Source of the DNA: CAWIXB01 sp963839955 | Lineage (GTDB): Bacteria; Actinomycetota; Actinomycetes; JACCUZ01 | Length of the DNA stretch: 64,000 nucleotides | Direction of reading: 5' to 3' | Assembly: GCA_963839955.1 (NCBI GenBank) | Contig: CAWIXB010000001.1 | Location: 992,001-1,056,000, forward strand | Shown: positions 34,079 through 42,559 of the stretch, piece after piece | Layout: the number at the start of each line of letters is the position of its first letter | Numbering within the stretch: position 1 is the stretch's first letter | Translations under genes and position numbers: made by a program | Notes under the pieces: generated by a model | Databases searched by the model: none | Told to the model about the DNA's origin: nothing | The model's input: the letters and a program-made list of their open reading frames with translations, nothing else

Positions 34079-35269
34079 ATGAGTGACCGCCGCATCTACC
34101 TCGACCACGCGGCAACGACGCCGATGCGGCCCGAGGCCGTGGAGGCGCTCACCGCGCGTCTCGGCATCGTCGGAAACCCCTCGTCGCTGCACGCCGCCGG
34201 CCGGGCCGCCCGGATGGTCGTGGAGGAGTCGCGCGAGGCGCTGGCGCAGTCCCTCGGCGCGCGGCCGAGCGAGATCCTCTTCACCGGCGGCGGCACCGAG
34301 GCCGACAACCTGGCGGTCAAGGGCCTCTTCTGGGCGCGCCGGGCCGAGTCGCCGACCCGCCGTCGCATCCTGGCCAGCTCCGTCGAGCATCACGCCGTGA
34401 TGGACCCCGTGCTCTGGCTGGCCGAGCACGAGGCCGCGCAGGTGCAGTGGCTGCCCGTCGACAGCACCGGGCGGTTGAGTCCCGAGACGCTCGAGGAAGC
34501 GATCGCCGGTGACCCCGACACCGTTGCTCTGGTCACCGTCATGTGGGCCAACAACGAGGTCGGCACCGTGCAGCCGATCGCCGAGCTCGCGGCGATCGCG
34601 CGCGCCCACGGCATACCCATCCACTCCGACGCGGTGCAGGCGGTCGGCCAGCTGCCCGTCGACTTCGCGGCCTCCGGCCTCGACGCGATGACGGTGACCG
34701 GACACAAGATCGGCGGCCCGCACGGCATCGGGGCGCTCGTCCTCGGTCGCCATCACACCCTCACGCCGGTGCTGCACGGTGGCGGCCAGGAGCGCGACGT
34801 ACGTTCCGGCACCCTCGACACACCGGCGATCGCCGGCCTTGCGGCCGCCGCGGAGATCGCCGTCAAGAGCCAGGCCGAGCACGCCGAGCACCTGGCCGGC
34901 CTGCGCGACGATCTCGTACGACGGGTGCTCGCCGCGGTGCCCGACGCCGTCGTCGGCGGCGACCCGGTGCTCACGAGCGACCGGCGACTGCCGAGCATCG
35001 CTCACTTCTCGTTCCCCGGCTGCGAGGGCGATGCACTCCTGCTGTTGCTCGACGCGCGCGGCATCGAGTGCTCCACGGGGTCGGCGTGCTCGGCGGGGGT
35101 GCCGCAGCCGAGCCACGTCCTGCTCGCGATGGGGGTGCCCGAGGACCTCGCACAGGGTTCATTGCGGTTCTCTTTCGGCCACACCTCGACGGCCGCCGAT
35201 GTCGACGCGGTCGTCGACGCCATCGGGCCGGTGGTGGAGCGGGCGCGCCGCGCGGGCCGGTCCGCGTGA
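34079..35269 (+). CDS. cysteine desulfurase (NifS/IscS family)
   Basis: PLP enzyme that takes sulfur from cysteine as a protein persulfide. 396 residues. Lys210 in TGHKIGGPHG binds PLP, His105 in VEHHAVMD stacks on the cofactor, and the active-site loop CSTGSACSAG carries the likely persulfide Cys337 (Cys331 also present). The short loop is of the IscS/NifS class. Its stop overlaps the mnmA start (GTGA), so the sulfur is probably destined for tRNA 2-thiouridine; a general Fe-S role is also possible. Confidence 0.93.
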   Translation: MSDRRIYLDHAATTPMRPEAVEALTARLGIVGNPSSLHAAGRAARMVVEESREALAQSLGARPSEILFTGGGTEADNLAVKGLFWARRAESPTRRRILASSVEHHAVMDPVLWLAEHEAAQVQWLPVDSTGRLSPETLEEAIAGDPDTVALVTVMWANNEVGTVQPIAELAAIARAHGIPIHSDAVQAVGQLPVDFAASGLDAMTVTGHKIGGPHGIGALVLGRHHTLTPVLHGGGQERDVRSGTLDTPAIAGLAAAAEIAVKSQAEHAEHLAGLRDDLVRRVLAAVPDAVVGGDPVLTSDRRLPSIAHFSFPGCEGDALLLLLDARGIECSTGSACSAGVPQPSHVLLAMGVPEDLAQGSLRFSFGHTSTAADVDAVVDAIGPVVERARRAGRSA

Positions 35270-36330
35270 GGGTTCTCGCTGCGCTCTCCGGCGGGGTCGA
35301 CTCGGCGGTCGCCGCTGCCCGTGCCGTCGATGCGGGTCACGACGTGACCGCCGTGCACCTTGCGCTGTCGAGCAACCCGGCGTCCTACCGCAGCGGCGCG
35401 CGCGGCTGCTGCACGCTCGAGGACGCGCGCGACGCGCGCCGGGCGGCCGACGTGATCGGCGTGCCGTTCTACGTGTGGGACCTCGCGAAGCGCTTCCGCG
35501 AGGACGTCGTCGACGACTTCGTGAGCGAGTACGCCGCGGGGCGGACGCCGAACCCGTGCCTGCGCTGCAACGAGAAGATCAAGTTCTCGGCGGTGCTCGA
35601 TAAGGCGCTGGCTCTCGACTTCGACGCCGTCTGCACCGGCCACTACGCACAGATGGTCGACGGCCGGCTGCACCGGGCCGTCGACGACGCCAAGGACCAG
35701 TCCTACGTCCTCGGCGTGCTCACCGAGCACCAGCTCGCCCACGCGATGTTCCCCCTCGGCCCGACGCGCAAGGAGGACGTGCGGCGCGAGGCAACCGCGC
35801 GCGGTCTCGGGGTCGCCGACAAGCCGGACAGCCACGACATCTGCTTCGTGGCGGACGGCGACACGGCGGGGTTCCTGCGCAACCGCCTCGGTGACGCGCC
35901 CGGACCGGTGGTCGACTCCGATGGCCGGACCGTCGGCCAGCACGAGGGTGCCTATGCGTTCACCGTCGGCCAGCGCCGTGGTCTGCGCATCGGCCGGCCC
36001 GCCCCTGACGGCCTGCCGCGCTACGTGCTCGACGTGTCGCCGGTCACCAACACCGTGACGGTCGGCACCGCCGACGAGCTCGAGATCAGTGCGCTCGAGG
36101 GAGCGCGGGCCCGGTGGTGCGGGCCGCCGCCCGGACCGGGGGAGCACGAGCTCGCGGCGCAGGTCCGTGCGCACGGTGAGCCGGTGCCCGCCGTCGCCAG
36201 GACGGACGGGACCGACGTACAGGTCCGGCTCGCCGAGCCCCTCCGCGGCGTCGCGCCCGGGCAGGCAGTGGTTCTCTACGACGGCGATCGCGTCGTCGGC
36301 TCAGCGACCATCACCCGCACCAGCCGGTGA
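35266..36330 (+). CDS. mnmA: tRNA-specific 2-thiouridylase
   Basis: Thiolates U34 of Lys, Glu and Gln tRNAs using a persulfide relay. 354 residues from the GTG at 35266, which overlaps the desulfurase stop by 4 bases. The PP-loop ALSGGVDSAVAA lies at 6-17. The catalytic pair is Cys in NPCLRCNEKIKF and Cys in SHDICFVADGD. The GRTPNPC and KKDQSY-equivalent (AKDQSYVLG) motifs are typical. The longer frame upstream is desulfurase shadow. The isochorismatase-like gene overlaps its end. Confidence 0.94.
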   Translation: MRVLAALSGGVDSAVAAARAVDAGHDVTAVHLALSSNPASYRSGARGCCTLEDARDARRAADVIGVPFYVWDLAKRFREDVVDDFVSEYAAGRTPNPCLRCNEKIKFSAVLDKALALDFDAVCTGHYAQMVDGRLHRAVDDAKDQSYVLGVLTEHQLAHAMFPLGPTRKEDVRREATARGLGVADKPDSHDICFVADGDTAGFLRNRLGDAPGPVVDSDGRTVGQHEGAYAFTVGQRRGLRIGRPAPDGLPRYVLDVSPVTNTVTVGTADELEISALEGARARWCGPPPGPGEHELAAQVRAHGEPVPAVARTDGTDVQVRLAEPLRGVAPGQAVVLYDGDRVVGSATITRTSR

Positions 36331-36779
36331 CCGCGCACCCGCGCGCGTCTGGCGAGGCGTGGCACGAGGTCGCACTCGTGCTCGTCGACCTCCAGCAGGA
36401 CTTCTATCCGGACGTCGTCGCGACGGCACACCCCGGCCTGCCGGCCGCGACCTCGGCACTCGTGACCCACGCCCGCGCCAAAGGGGCCGAGGTCGTGCAC
36501 CTGCGGGCCAGCTTCCAACCCGATGGTTCCGACTGGATGGCGCGCTACCGGCTGCGCGGGCGCATCCCCTGCGTGGCGGGAACCCCCGGCGCCGAGCCGC
36601 TGGACTTCGGCCGCCCCGTCGACGGGGAGGTGTTGATCGAGAGGCACGGCTTCGACGGATTCCTCCGCACCGGGCTCGACGCGCACCTGCGCGACTCCGG
36701 CCGGCGTGTGCTGCTCGTGGCCGGCCTGGTGACGTCGACCTGCGTGCTCTTCACCGCCTCGACCGCGACCGCCTGGTGA
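36327..36779 (+). CDS. isochorismatase-family cysteine hydrolase, C-terminally truncated
   Basis: 150 residues starting at a GTG that overlaps the mnmA stop. Asp21 (LVDLQQDF) and the nucleophile-position Cys139 (TSTCVLFTA) of the isochorismatase/nicotinamidase fold are present. Two things are wrong. The stop comes only 11 residues after the Cys, where family members usually run some 40-50 residues further, and the catalytic Lys position (usually Lys-x-x-Phe-x-Gly/Ala-Phe) reads Arg in IERHGFDGFL. It may be a decaying or recently truncated gene; if functional, its substrate is unknown. Confidence 0.65.
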   Translation: MTAHPRASGEAWHEVALVLVDLQQDFYPDVVATAHPGLPAATSALVTHARAKGAEVVHLRASFQPDGSDWMARYRLRGRIPCVAGTPGAEPLDFGRPVDGEVLIERHGFDGFLRTGLDAHLRDSGRRVLLVAGLVTSTCVLFTASTATAW

Positions 36780-36801
36780 CCGCACGACCTGGCATTCGCA
36801 C

Positions 36802-36807
36802 TACCGT
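36802..36807 (+). promoter_or_regulatory. -10 box TACCGT of the deaminase gene
   Basis: TACCGT ends immediately before a GTG at 36808 and exactly 6 nt before a second in-frame GTG at 36814. The leaderless spacing used elsewhere in the window selects 36814 as the start. Confidence 0.5.
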
Positions 36808-36813
36808 GTGCAC

Positions 36814-37287
36814 GTGACTGAGCCCGAGGAGCGCTGGCTGGCGGCGGCGGTGGGGCGCGCGACGGCGAACGTGGCCGAGGGCGGTGGGCCGTTCGCGGCG
36901 CTGGTGGTCCTGGACGACGAGGTGGTCGCCGAGGGCGTCAACCGGGTGACCCGCGACCTCGACCCGACCGCACATGCCGAGGTCGTCGCGATCCGCGCCG
37001 CCTGCCGCGCGATCGGCAACCACTGGCTGACGGGTGCAGTCCTGGTCAGCTCGTGCGAGCCGTGCCCGCTCTGTCTCGCGGCGGCGCTGTGGGCGCGCGT
37101 CGACGGCGTCGTCTACGCGGCTGACCGCGACGACGCTGCCGACGGCGGCTTCGACGACCGGCTCTTCTACGAGCTCTTCGACCGGCCCCGCGAGGCATGG
37201 AAGGTGCCGGTCCGCCAGGTCCGCGTCGGCCCGGCCACCGAGCCGTTCGAGGCCTGGCTCGCGAAGCCCGACCGGGTGACCTACTGA
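36814..37287 (+). CDS. guanine-deaminase-like nucleoside/nucleobase deaminase
   Basis: Zinc-dependent deaminase of the CDA fold, 157 residues. PTAHAEVVAIRAA supplies the zinc His and proton-shuttle Glu, and SCEPCPLCLAAALWA supplies both zinc Cys. The C-terminal AADRDDAADGGFDDRLFYELFDRP segment resembles Bacillus GuaD, a domain-swapped guanine deaminase, more than tRNA adenosine deaminase TadA. Start GTG 36814 is favoured by promoter spacing; 36808 is possible. Guanine deamination to xanthine is the best guess. Confidence 0.75.
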   Translation: MTEPEERWLAAAVGRATANVAEGGGPFAALVVLDDEVVAEGVNRVTRDLDPTAHAEVVAIRAACRAIGNHWLTGAVLVSSCEPCPLCLAAALWARVDGVVYAADRDDAADGGFDDRLFYELFDRPREAWKVPVRQVRVGPATEPFEAWLAKPDRVTY

Positions 37288-37289
37288 CC

Positions 37290-38342
37290 GTGCCTGCACG
37301 CGTTCTTCGGCCCGGACCGGGCTGGGCCACCGGCGTCGGCTCGATGCCGGGCGAGGTGCCGGAAGAGGCGGTCGCGGTGGTGACCGGCGAGCTCGTCGAG
37401 CTGCCGCACGTCGTCGAGCTGCCGGGTCGCGGACCGGGTGCGGACCTGGTGGGGCGGGCCGCTGCGCTCCTCGTCGACCTGCACGTCGACCTGCAGCCCT
37501 CGGGCTGGCGCCTGGTCGACCGGCCCGGCCTCGACGAGCGCCGCGCCGCGTCGTACCTCGCCCACGACCTCGATGCGTTCGAGGAGCGCACCCAGGGCCG
37601 CACCGGGCACGTCAAGGTGCAGGTGTCCGGCCCCTGGACGCTGGCCGCCGCCCTGCGCCTGCCGCGCGGCGAGCCGGTGCTCTCCGACCGCGGGGCATGT
37701 CGCGACGTGGTGGTGTCGCTGGCCGAGGCCGCGGTTCAGCACGTCCAGGACGTACGCCGGCGGCTGCCCGGTGCCACGGTGCTGCTCCAGCTCGACGAGC
37801 CGTCGCTGCCGGCCGTGCTGGAGGGTGCCGTGCGGTCGGCGTCGGGTGCGCGCACGTTCGCGCCGGTGGCCGGGACGGACGCCGAGTCGGCGCTTCGTGA
37901 GCTCGTCGACACCCTGGCCGCTCTCGACGTCCCCGTCGCGGTGCACTGCTGCGCCGCCCGCCCGCCTCTCGACCTGTTCCGTCGAGCGGGTGCCGCCGCG
38001 GTCTCCGTCGACCTCACGGCGATGGGAACCTACGGCGAGGAGGCGCTCGCCGAGGCGGTCGAAGGCGGCGTGGTGCTGTTCGCCGGACTCGTCCCGGCGG
38101 TGGGCGGGCCGCTCCCGAAAGCCGGGCCAATCCCGGAGCCCCGAGTGTCGGACCTGGCCACTACGGTCGAACCGGTACGGCGGCTCTGGAGCAGGGCGGG
38201 GCTGGCACCGGAGACGCTCGCCACCGGGGTGGTCGTGACACCGACGTGCGGCATGGCGGGTGCGAGCCCCGACCACGCCCGGGCAGCGCTGCGCCTCGCG
38301 CTTGCTGCGGGCCGGGTGCTCGTCGAGGAACCGGAGGGCTGA
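37290..38342 (+). CDS. cobalamin-independent methionine synthase-like protein (MetE C-terminal domain type)
   Basis: 350 residues, about half the length of MetE, corresponding to the catalytic barrel only. It opens with TGVGSMPG, has AVHCCAARPPLDLF (zinc His and Cys) and VVTPTCGMAG (further zinc Cys), so the metal site is retained. Stand-alone proteins of this type lack the N-terminal folate-binding half, and their methyl donor or true reaction is uncertain. The start is the GTG 3 bp after the deaminase stop. ligA follows with no gap, so the two are probably co-transcribed. Confidence 0.8.
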   Translation: MPARVLRPGPGWATGVGSMPGEVPEEAVAVVTGELVELPHVVELPGRGPGADLVGRAAALLVDLHVDLQPSGWRLVDRPGLDERRAASYLAHDLDAFEERTQGRTGHVKVQVSGPWTLAAALRLPRGEPVLSDRGACRDVVVSLAEAAVQHVQDVRRRLPGATVLLQLDEPSLPAVLEGAVRSASGARTFAPVAGTDAESALRELVDTLAALDVPVAVHCCAARPPLDLFRRAGAAAVSVDLTAMGTYGEEALAEAVEGGVVLFAGLVPAVGGPLPKAGPIPEPRVSDLATTVEPVRRLWSRAGLAPETLATGVVVTPTCGMAGASPDHARAALRLALAAGRVLVEEPEG

Positions 38343-40439
38343 GTGGCGGCGAAACGGACGGCGAAACCGGACGCGGACGACGCACGTCACCGGCATGCCG
38401 GGTTGGTGGAGCGGCTCGAGCGTCACCGCTTCGACTACCACGTGCGCGACGCTCCGACGATCAGCGACGGCGAGTACGACGCGCTGCTGCGCGAGCTCGA
38501 TGCGCTCGAGCAGGACCATCCGGATCTTCGGACACCCGACTCGCCGACCCAGACCGTCGGCGGGACGTTCTCCACCGACTTCGCAGCGGTCGACCATCTC
38601 GAGAAGATGATGAGCCTCGACAACGCGTTCTCCGAGGAGGAGCTCGACGCGTGGGCCGAGCGCGTGCAGCGCGATGCCGGCGGAGACGACGTCCACTACC
38701 TCTGTGAGCTCAAGGTCGACGGTGTCGCCATCAACCTGCTCTACGAGCGCGGCCGGCTGGTGCGCGGCCTCACCCGCGGCAACGGGGTCACCGGCGAGGA
38801 CGTCACGCTCAACGTGCGCACGATCGACGACGTGCCGACCGTGCTCACCGGCGACGACGTCCCCGAGCGGCTCGAGGTGCGCGGCGAGGTGTTCTTCCCC
38901 GCGTCGGCGTTCGCCGACCTCAACGCCGGCCTGGTCGCCGCCGGCAAGGCGCCGTTCGCCAACCCGCGCAACTCCGCCGCCGGGTCGTTGCGGCAGAAGG
39001 ACCCGCGCGTCACCGCGACGCGCAAGCTGCGGGTCGTCGTCCATGGCGTCGGCGCGCGCAAGGGCTTCTCGCCACCGCTGCAGTCAGCGGCCTACGACGC
39101 ACTCCGAGCGTGGGGGCTGCCGGTCAGCGACCGCTTCCGCGTCGTCGGCGACCTCACGGCGGTCCGCGACTACATCGCCTACTACGGCGAGCACCGCCAC
39201 GACGTGGAGCACGAGATCGACGGCGTCGTCGTCAAGGTCGACGAAGTGTCGGTGCAGCGGCGGCTCGGGTCGACGTCGCGCGCGCCACGCTGGGCCATCG
39301 CGTTCAAGTACCCGCCCGAGGAGGTCACCACCAAGCTCCTCGACATCAGGGTCAACGTCGGGCGCACCGGGCGAGTGACACCGTTCGGCTTCATGGAGCC
39401 GGTGCTGGTGAGCGGCTCGACCGTCGGCCTCGCGACGCTGCACAACGCGTCGGAGGTGCGCCGCAAGGGAGTGCTGATCGGCGACACGGTGGTGCTGCGC
39501 AAGGCGGGCGACGTGATCCCGGAGATCGTCGGACCCGTCGTCGACCTGCGTGACGGCACCGAGCGCGAGTTCACGATGCCCACCAAGTGCCCCGTGTGCG
39601 GCACGCCGCTGCGCTACGAGAAGGAGGGCGACGCCGACATCCGGTGTCCCAACACCCGGTCCTGTCCGGCCCAGCTGCGCGAGCGGATCTCCCACGTGGC
39701 GGGCCGCGGCGCCTTCGACATCGACGTGCTCGGCTACGAGTCCGCGATCGGGCTGCTCCAGGCGGGCGTGGTGCAGGACGAGGGCGACGTGTTCAGCCTC
39801 GACGAGGACAAGCTCGAGAAGGTCGACCTGTTCCGGCTCAAGGACGGCGGCTTGACGGCCAACGGCCGCAAGCTCCTCGACGCGATCGAGGCGGCGAAGG
39901 ACCGGCCGCTCTGGCGGGTGCTCGTCGGTCTGTCGATCCGGCACGTCGGGCCGACCGCGGCACAGGCCCTGGCCCGTCACTTCCGCGACATCGACCGCAT
40001 CGCCGCCGCCCCCGCCGAGGAGATCTCCGCGGTCGACGGCGTCGGACCGACCATCGGCACCGCGGTCGTCGACTGGTTCGCCGTCGACTGGCACCGCGAC
40101 ATCGTGGCGCGCTGGCGTGCGGCGGGAGTGACCCTCGCCGAGTCCGGCGGCGACGAAGGCCCGCGCCTGCTCGAGGGGATCACCGTTGTCGTCACCGGCT
40201 CGCTGGAGAGCTTCTCCCGAGACGAGGCGACCGAGGCGGTGCAGTCGCTCGGTGGGCGGGTCACCGGCTCGGTGTCGAAGAAGACCGACTTCATGGTGGT
40301 CGGTGAGAACCCCGGCAGCAAGCACGACAAGGCGGTCTCACTCGGCGTCCCGGTGCTCGACGAGGACGGCCTGCGGGTCCTGCTCGCCGACGGTCCCGAC
40401 GCCGCGAAAGCCGCCGCGCGGCCTGTGCCGGAGGCCTAG
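38343..40439 (+). CDS. ligA: NAD-dependent DNA ligase
   Basis: Seals nicks in replication and repair using NAD. 698 residues, full length: Ia domain (HRFDYHVRDAPTISDGEYD), adenylation domain with the AMP-accepting Lys124 in ELKVDGVA, OB fold, zinc finger CPVCG...CPNTRSCP, helix-hairpin-helix repeats and a C-terminal BRCT domain (from about 610, VVTGSLESFSRDEATEAV). The GTG start abuts the preceding stop. The gene is intact. Confidence 0.96.
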   Translation: MAAKRTAKPDADDARHRHAGLVERLERHRFDYHVRDAPTISDGEYDALLRELDALEQDHPDLRTPDSPTQTVGGTFSTDFAAVDHLEKMMSLDNAFSEEELDAWAERVQRDAGGDDVHYLCELKVDGVAINLLYERGRLVRGLTRGNGVTGEDVTLNVRTIDDVPTVLTGDDVPERLEVRGEVFFPASAFADLNAGLVAAGKAPFANPRNSAAGSLRQKDPRVTATRKLRVVVHGVGARKGFSPPLQSAAYDALRAWGLPVSDRFRVVGDLTAVRDYIAYYGEHRHDVEHEIDGVVVKVDEVSVQRRLGSTSRAPRWAIAFKYPPEEVTTKLLDIRVNVGRTGRVTPFGFMEPVLVSGSTVGLATLHNASEVRRKGVLIGDTVVLRKAGDVIPEIVGPVVDLRDGTEREFTMPTKCPVCGTPLRYEKEGDADIRCPNTRSCPAQLRERISHVAGRGAFDIDVLGYESAIGLLQAGVVQDEGDVFSLDEDKLEKVDLFRLKDGGLTANGRKLLDAIEAAKDRPLWRVLVGLSIRHVGPTAAQALARHFRDIDRIAAAPAEEISAVDGVGPTIGTAVVDWFAVDWHRDIVARWRAAGVTLAESGGDEGPRLLEGITVVVTGSLESFSRDEATEAVQSLGGRVTGSVSKKTDFMVVGENPGSKHDKAVSLGVPVLDEDGLRVLLADGPDAAKAAARPVPEA

Positions 40440-40539
40440 CCGCGTCCGCCTAGGATGGCCGCTGGGCGCAGGCGGCCGGGCGCCGTCCGCAGCGTTCATC
40501 GATTCCCCGCGCAGGCCCGACCCCGAGGAGCACTCCACG
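40440..40539. promoter_or_regulatory. promoter of the gat operon
   Basis: TAGGAT (40451-40456) is a strong actinobacterial -10; no good -35 is seen. The resulting 5' UTR would be about 77 nt and ends in GAGGAG, well placed for the gatC ATG. Confidence 0.45.
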
Positions 40540-40839
40540 ATGGCCTCGATCACCCGGGCCGAGGTCGCCCATCTGGCGAGGCTGGCCCGGCTGGCGCTCG
40601 ACGACGACGAGCTCGACCGGTTCGCCGGCCAGCTCGACGAGATCCTGCGCGCCGTGGCGCGGGTGTCCGAGGTCGCGGCCGAGGAGCTGCCCCCGACCTC
40701 GCACGCGCTGCCGCTCACCAACGTCATGCGTGCCGACGAGGTGCGCCCGGGGCTGACCCAGGCGGAGGCGCTCTCCGGTGCGCCGTCGACCGAGGGCGGT
40801 CGCTTCCGCGTCCCGCGCATCCTCGAGGAGGAAGCGTGA
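40540..40839 (+). CDS. gatC: Asp/Glu-tRNA amidotransferase subunit C
   Basis: Small subunit that clamps GatA to GatB. 99 residues, starting MASITRAEVAHLARLARLAL, the family-typical first helix, and ending in the conserved FRVPRILEE. The ATG has GAGGAG about 9 nt upstream. Its TGA overlaps the gatA GTG (GTGA). With gatA and gatB it indicates indirect Gln-tRNA and/or Asn-tRNA synthesis. Confidence 0.93.
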   Translation: MASITRAEVAHLARLARLALDDDELDRFAGQLDEILRAVARVSEVAAEELPPTSHALPLTNVMRADEVRPGLTQAEALSGAPSTEGGRFRVPRILEEEA

Positions 40840-42350
40840 GCCCAGCGGACACCGAGGCGTCCGAGCTGACCCGACTGACCGCGGCCGAGACCGCGGCCGC
40901 CGTCGCGGCCGGCGAGGTCAGCGCCGTGCAGACGACTCGCGCCCACCTCGACCGCATCGCGGCGATCGACGAGCAGGTGCACGCCTTCCTCCACGTCGAC
41001 ACCGACGGCGCGCTCGCCGCTGCCGAGGCAGTCGACGCGCGCCGGGCGGCGGGCGAGCCGCTCGGCCCGCTCGCGGGAGTTCCCATCGCACTCAAGGACC
41101 TCATCGCCACCAAGGGCCTGCCCACGACCGCTGGTTCACGGATCCTCGAGGGGTGGCGGCCGCCCTACGACGCGACGGTGACCCGGCGGCTGCGCGAGGC
41201 AGGCGTCGTGGTGCTCGGCAAGACCAACATGGACGAGTTCGCGATGGGCTCGTCGACCGAGCACTCGGCCTACGGGCCCACCCACAACCCCTGGGACCTC
41301 ACCCGCATCCCGGGCGGCTCCGGCGGCGGTTCGGCGGCGTCGGTGGCGGCGTTCGAGTCGCCATTGGCGGTCGGCACCGACACCGGTGGGTCGATCCGCC
41401 AGCCGGCCGCGGTGACAGGAACGGTGGGCGTCAAGCCGACCTACGGCGGGGTCTCCCGCTACGGCCTGGTCGCCCTGGCGTCCTCGCTCGACCAGGCGGG
41501 CCCGGTCACCCGCACGGTCCTCGACGCGGCGCTGCTGCACTCCGTGCTCGGCGGACACGACCCGCTCGACTCGACGTCCATCGACGAGCCCGTGCCCCCG
41601 GTCGTTGCGGCGGCCCGGCAGGCCGACGCCCGAGGCATGCGCATCGGGGTCGTCAAACAGTTCGCGGGCGAGGGCTACCACCCTGGAGTCGAGACGCGCT
41701 TCCGTGAGGCGGTGGCGCTGATCGAGGAGCTCGGGGCGACCGTCGTCGAGGTCGACTGCCCGAGCTTCCTCTACGCGCTTCCGGCCTACTACCTCATCCT
41801 GCCGAGCGAGGCTTCGAGCAACCTGGCGCGCTACGACGCGATGCGCTACGGCCTGCGCGTCGGTGACGAAGGATCAGCCAGCGCCGAGGAGGTGATGGCG
41901 CTCACTCGCGACGCGGGGTTCGGCGCCGAGGTCAAGCGCCGCATCATCCTGGGCACCTACGCCCTGTCGAGTGGCTACTACGACGCCTACTACGGGCAGG
42001 CGCAGAAGGTGCGCACTCTCATCCAGCGCGACTTCGCGGCGGCGTTCGAGCTGGCCGACGTCCTCATCTCGCCCACGACACCGACCACCGCGTTCCCCAT
42101 CGGCGAGCGTGTCGACGACCCCATGGCGATGTACCTCAACGACCTGTGCACCATCCCGTCGAACCTCGCCGGCAACGCGTCGATGTCGGTGCCGTGCGGG
42201 CTCTCGCCCGACGACGGCTTGCCCGTCGGGCTGCAGGTCATCGCCCCGCCGATGGCCGACGACCGCCTCTACCGACTCGGCGGCGCCGTCGAGGCCGCAC
42301 TCACCGACCGCTGGGGTCACCTACTCATCGACGAAGCACCGGAGCTCTGA
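40836..42350 (+). CDS. gatA: Asp/Glu-tRNA amidotransferase subunit A
   Basis: Amidase that releases ammonia from glutamine. 504 residues. The Ser-cisSer-Lys triad is Lys87 (VPIALKDLI), Ser162 (GGSGGGSAASV) and Ser186 (TDTGGSIRQPA), with the spacing of characterised GatA. Full length. The start GTG overlaps gatC. A small membrane-protein gene is wedged between it and gatB. Confidence 0.95.
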   Translation: MSPADTEASELTRLTAAETAAAVAAGEVSAVQTTRAHLDRIAAIDEQVHAFLHVDTDGALAAAEAVDARRAAGEPLGPLAGVPIALKDLIATKGLPTTAGSRILEGWRPPYDATVTRRLREAGVVVLGKTNMDEFAMGSSTEHSAYGPTHNPWDLTRIPGGSGGGSAASVAAFESPLAVGTDTGGSIRQPAAVTGTVGVKPTYGGVSRYGLVALASSLDQAGPVTRTVLDAALLHSVLGGHDPLDSTSIDEPVPPVVAAARQADARGMRIGVVKQFAGEGYHPGVETRFREAVALIEELGATVVEVDCPSFLYALPAYYLILPSEASSNLARYDAMRYGLRVGDEGSASAEEVMALTRDAGFGAEVKRRIILGTYALSSGYYDAYYGQAQKVRTLIQRDFAAAFELADVLISPTTPTTAFPIGERVDDPMAMYLNDLCTIPSNLAGNASMSVPCGLSPDDGLPVGLQVIAPPMADDRLYRLGGAVEAALTDRWGHLLIDEAPEL

Positions 42351-42355
42351 GGACC

Positions 42356-42559
42356 ATGACGAACAACTTGAAGAGCCTGCGCACGCTCATCACCCTGTTT
42401 GGCACCGCGATGGCGGCCCACGCGGCGATCCAGCGCATCCGACAGGCCCGCCACGACGAAGACCGCTTCGAGCTGCTCGATGCGGCCGTCAACATCGCGG
42501 CCGTCACGACCGGGATCCTGGTCATCGTGCGGCGACTGCGTCGGGGAGAAGACGCGTGA
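42356..42559 (+). CDS. 67-residue hydrophobic protein inside the gat operon
   Basis: Starts at ATG 42356, 5 bp after gatA, and ends in the GTGA overlap with gatB, so it is embedded in the operon. Sequence: amphipathic or hydrophobic segment 5-25, a charged hinge (IRQARHDEDRFELLD), a membrane helix about 41-58 (AAVNIAAVTTGILVIVRRL), and a basic-acidic end. No family recognised. Coding character is supported by the tight junctions on both sides. Confidence 0.65.
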   Translation: MTNNLKSLRTLITLFGTAMAAHAAIQRIRQARHDEDRFELLDAAVNIAAVTTGILVIVRRLRRGEDA

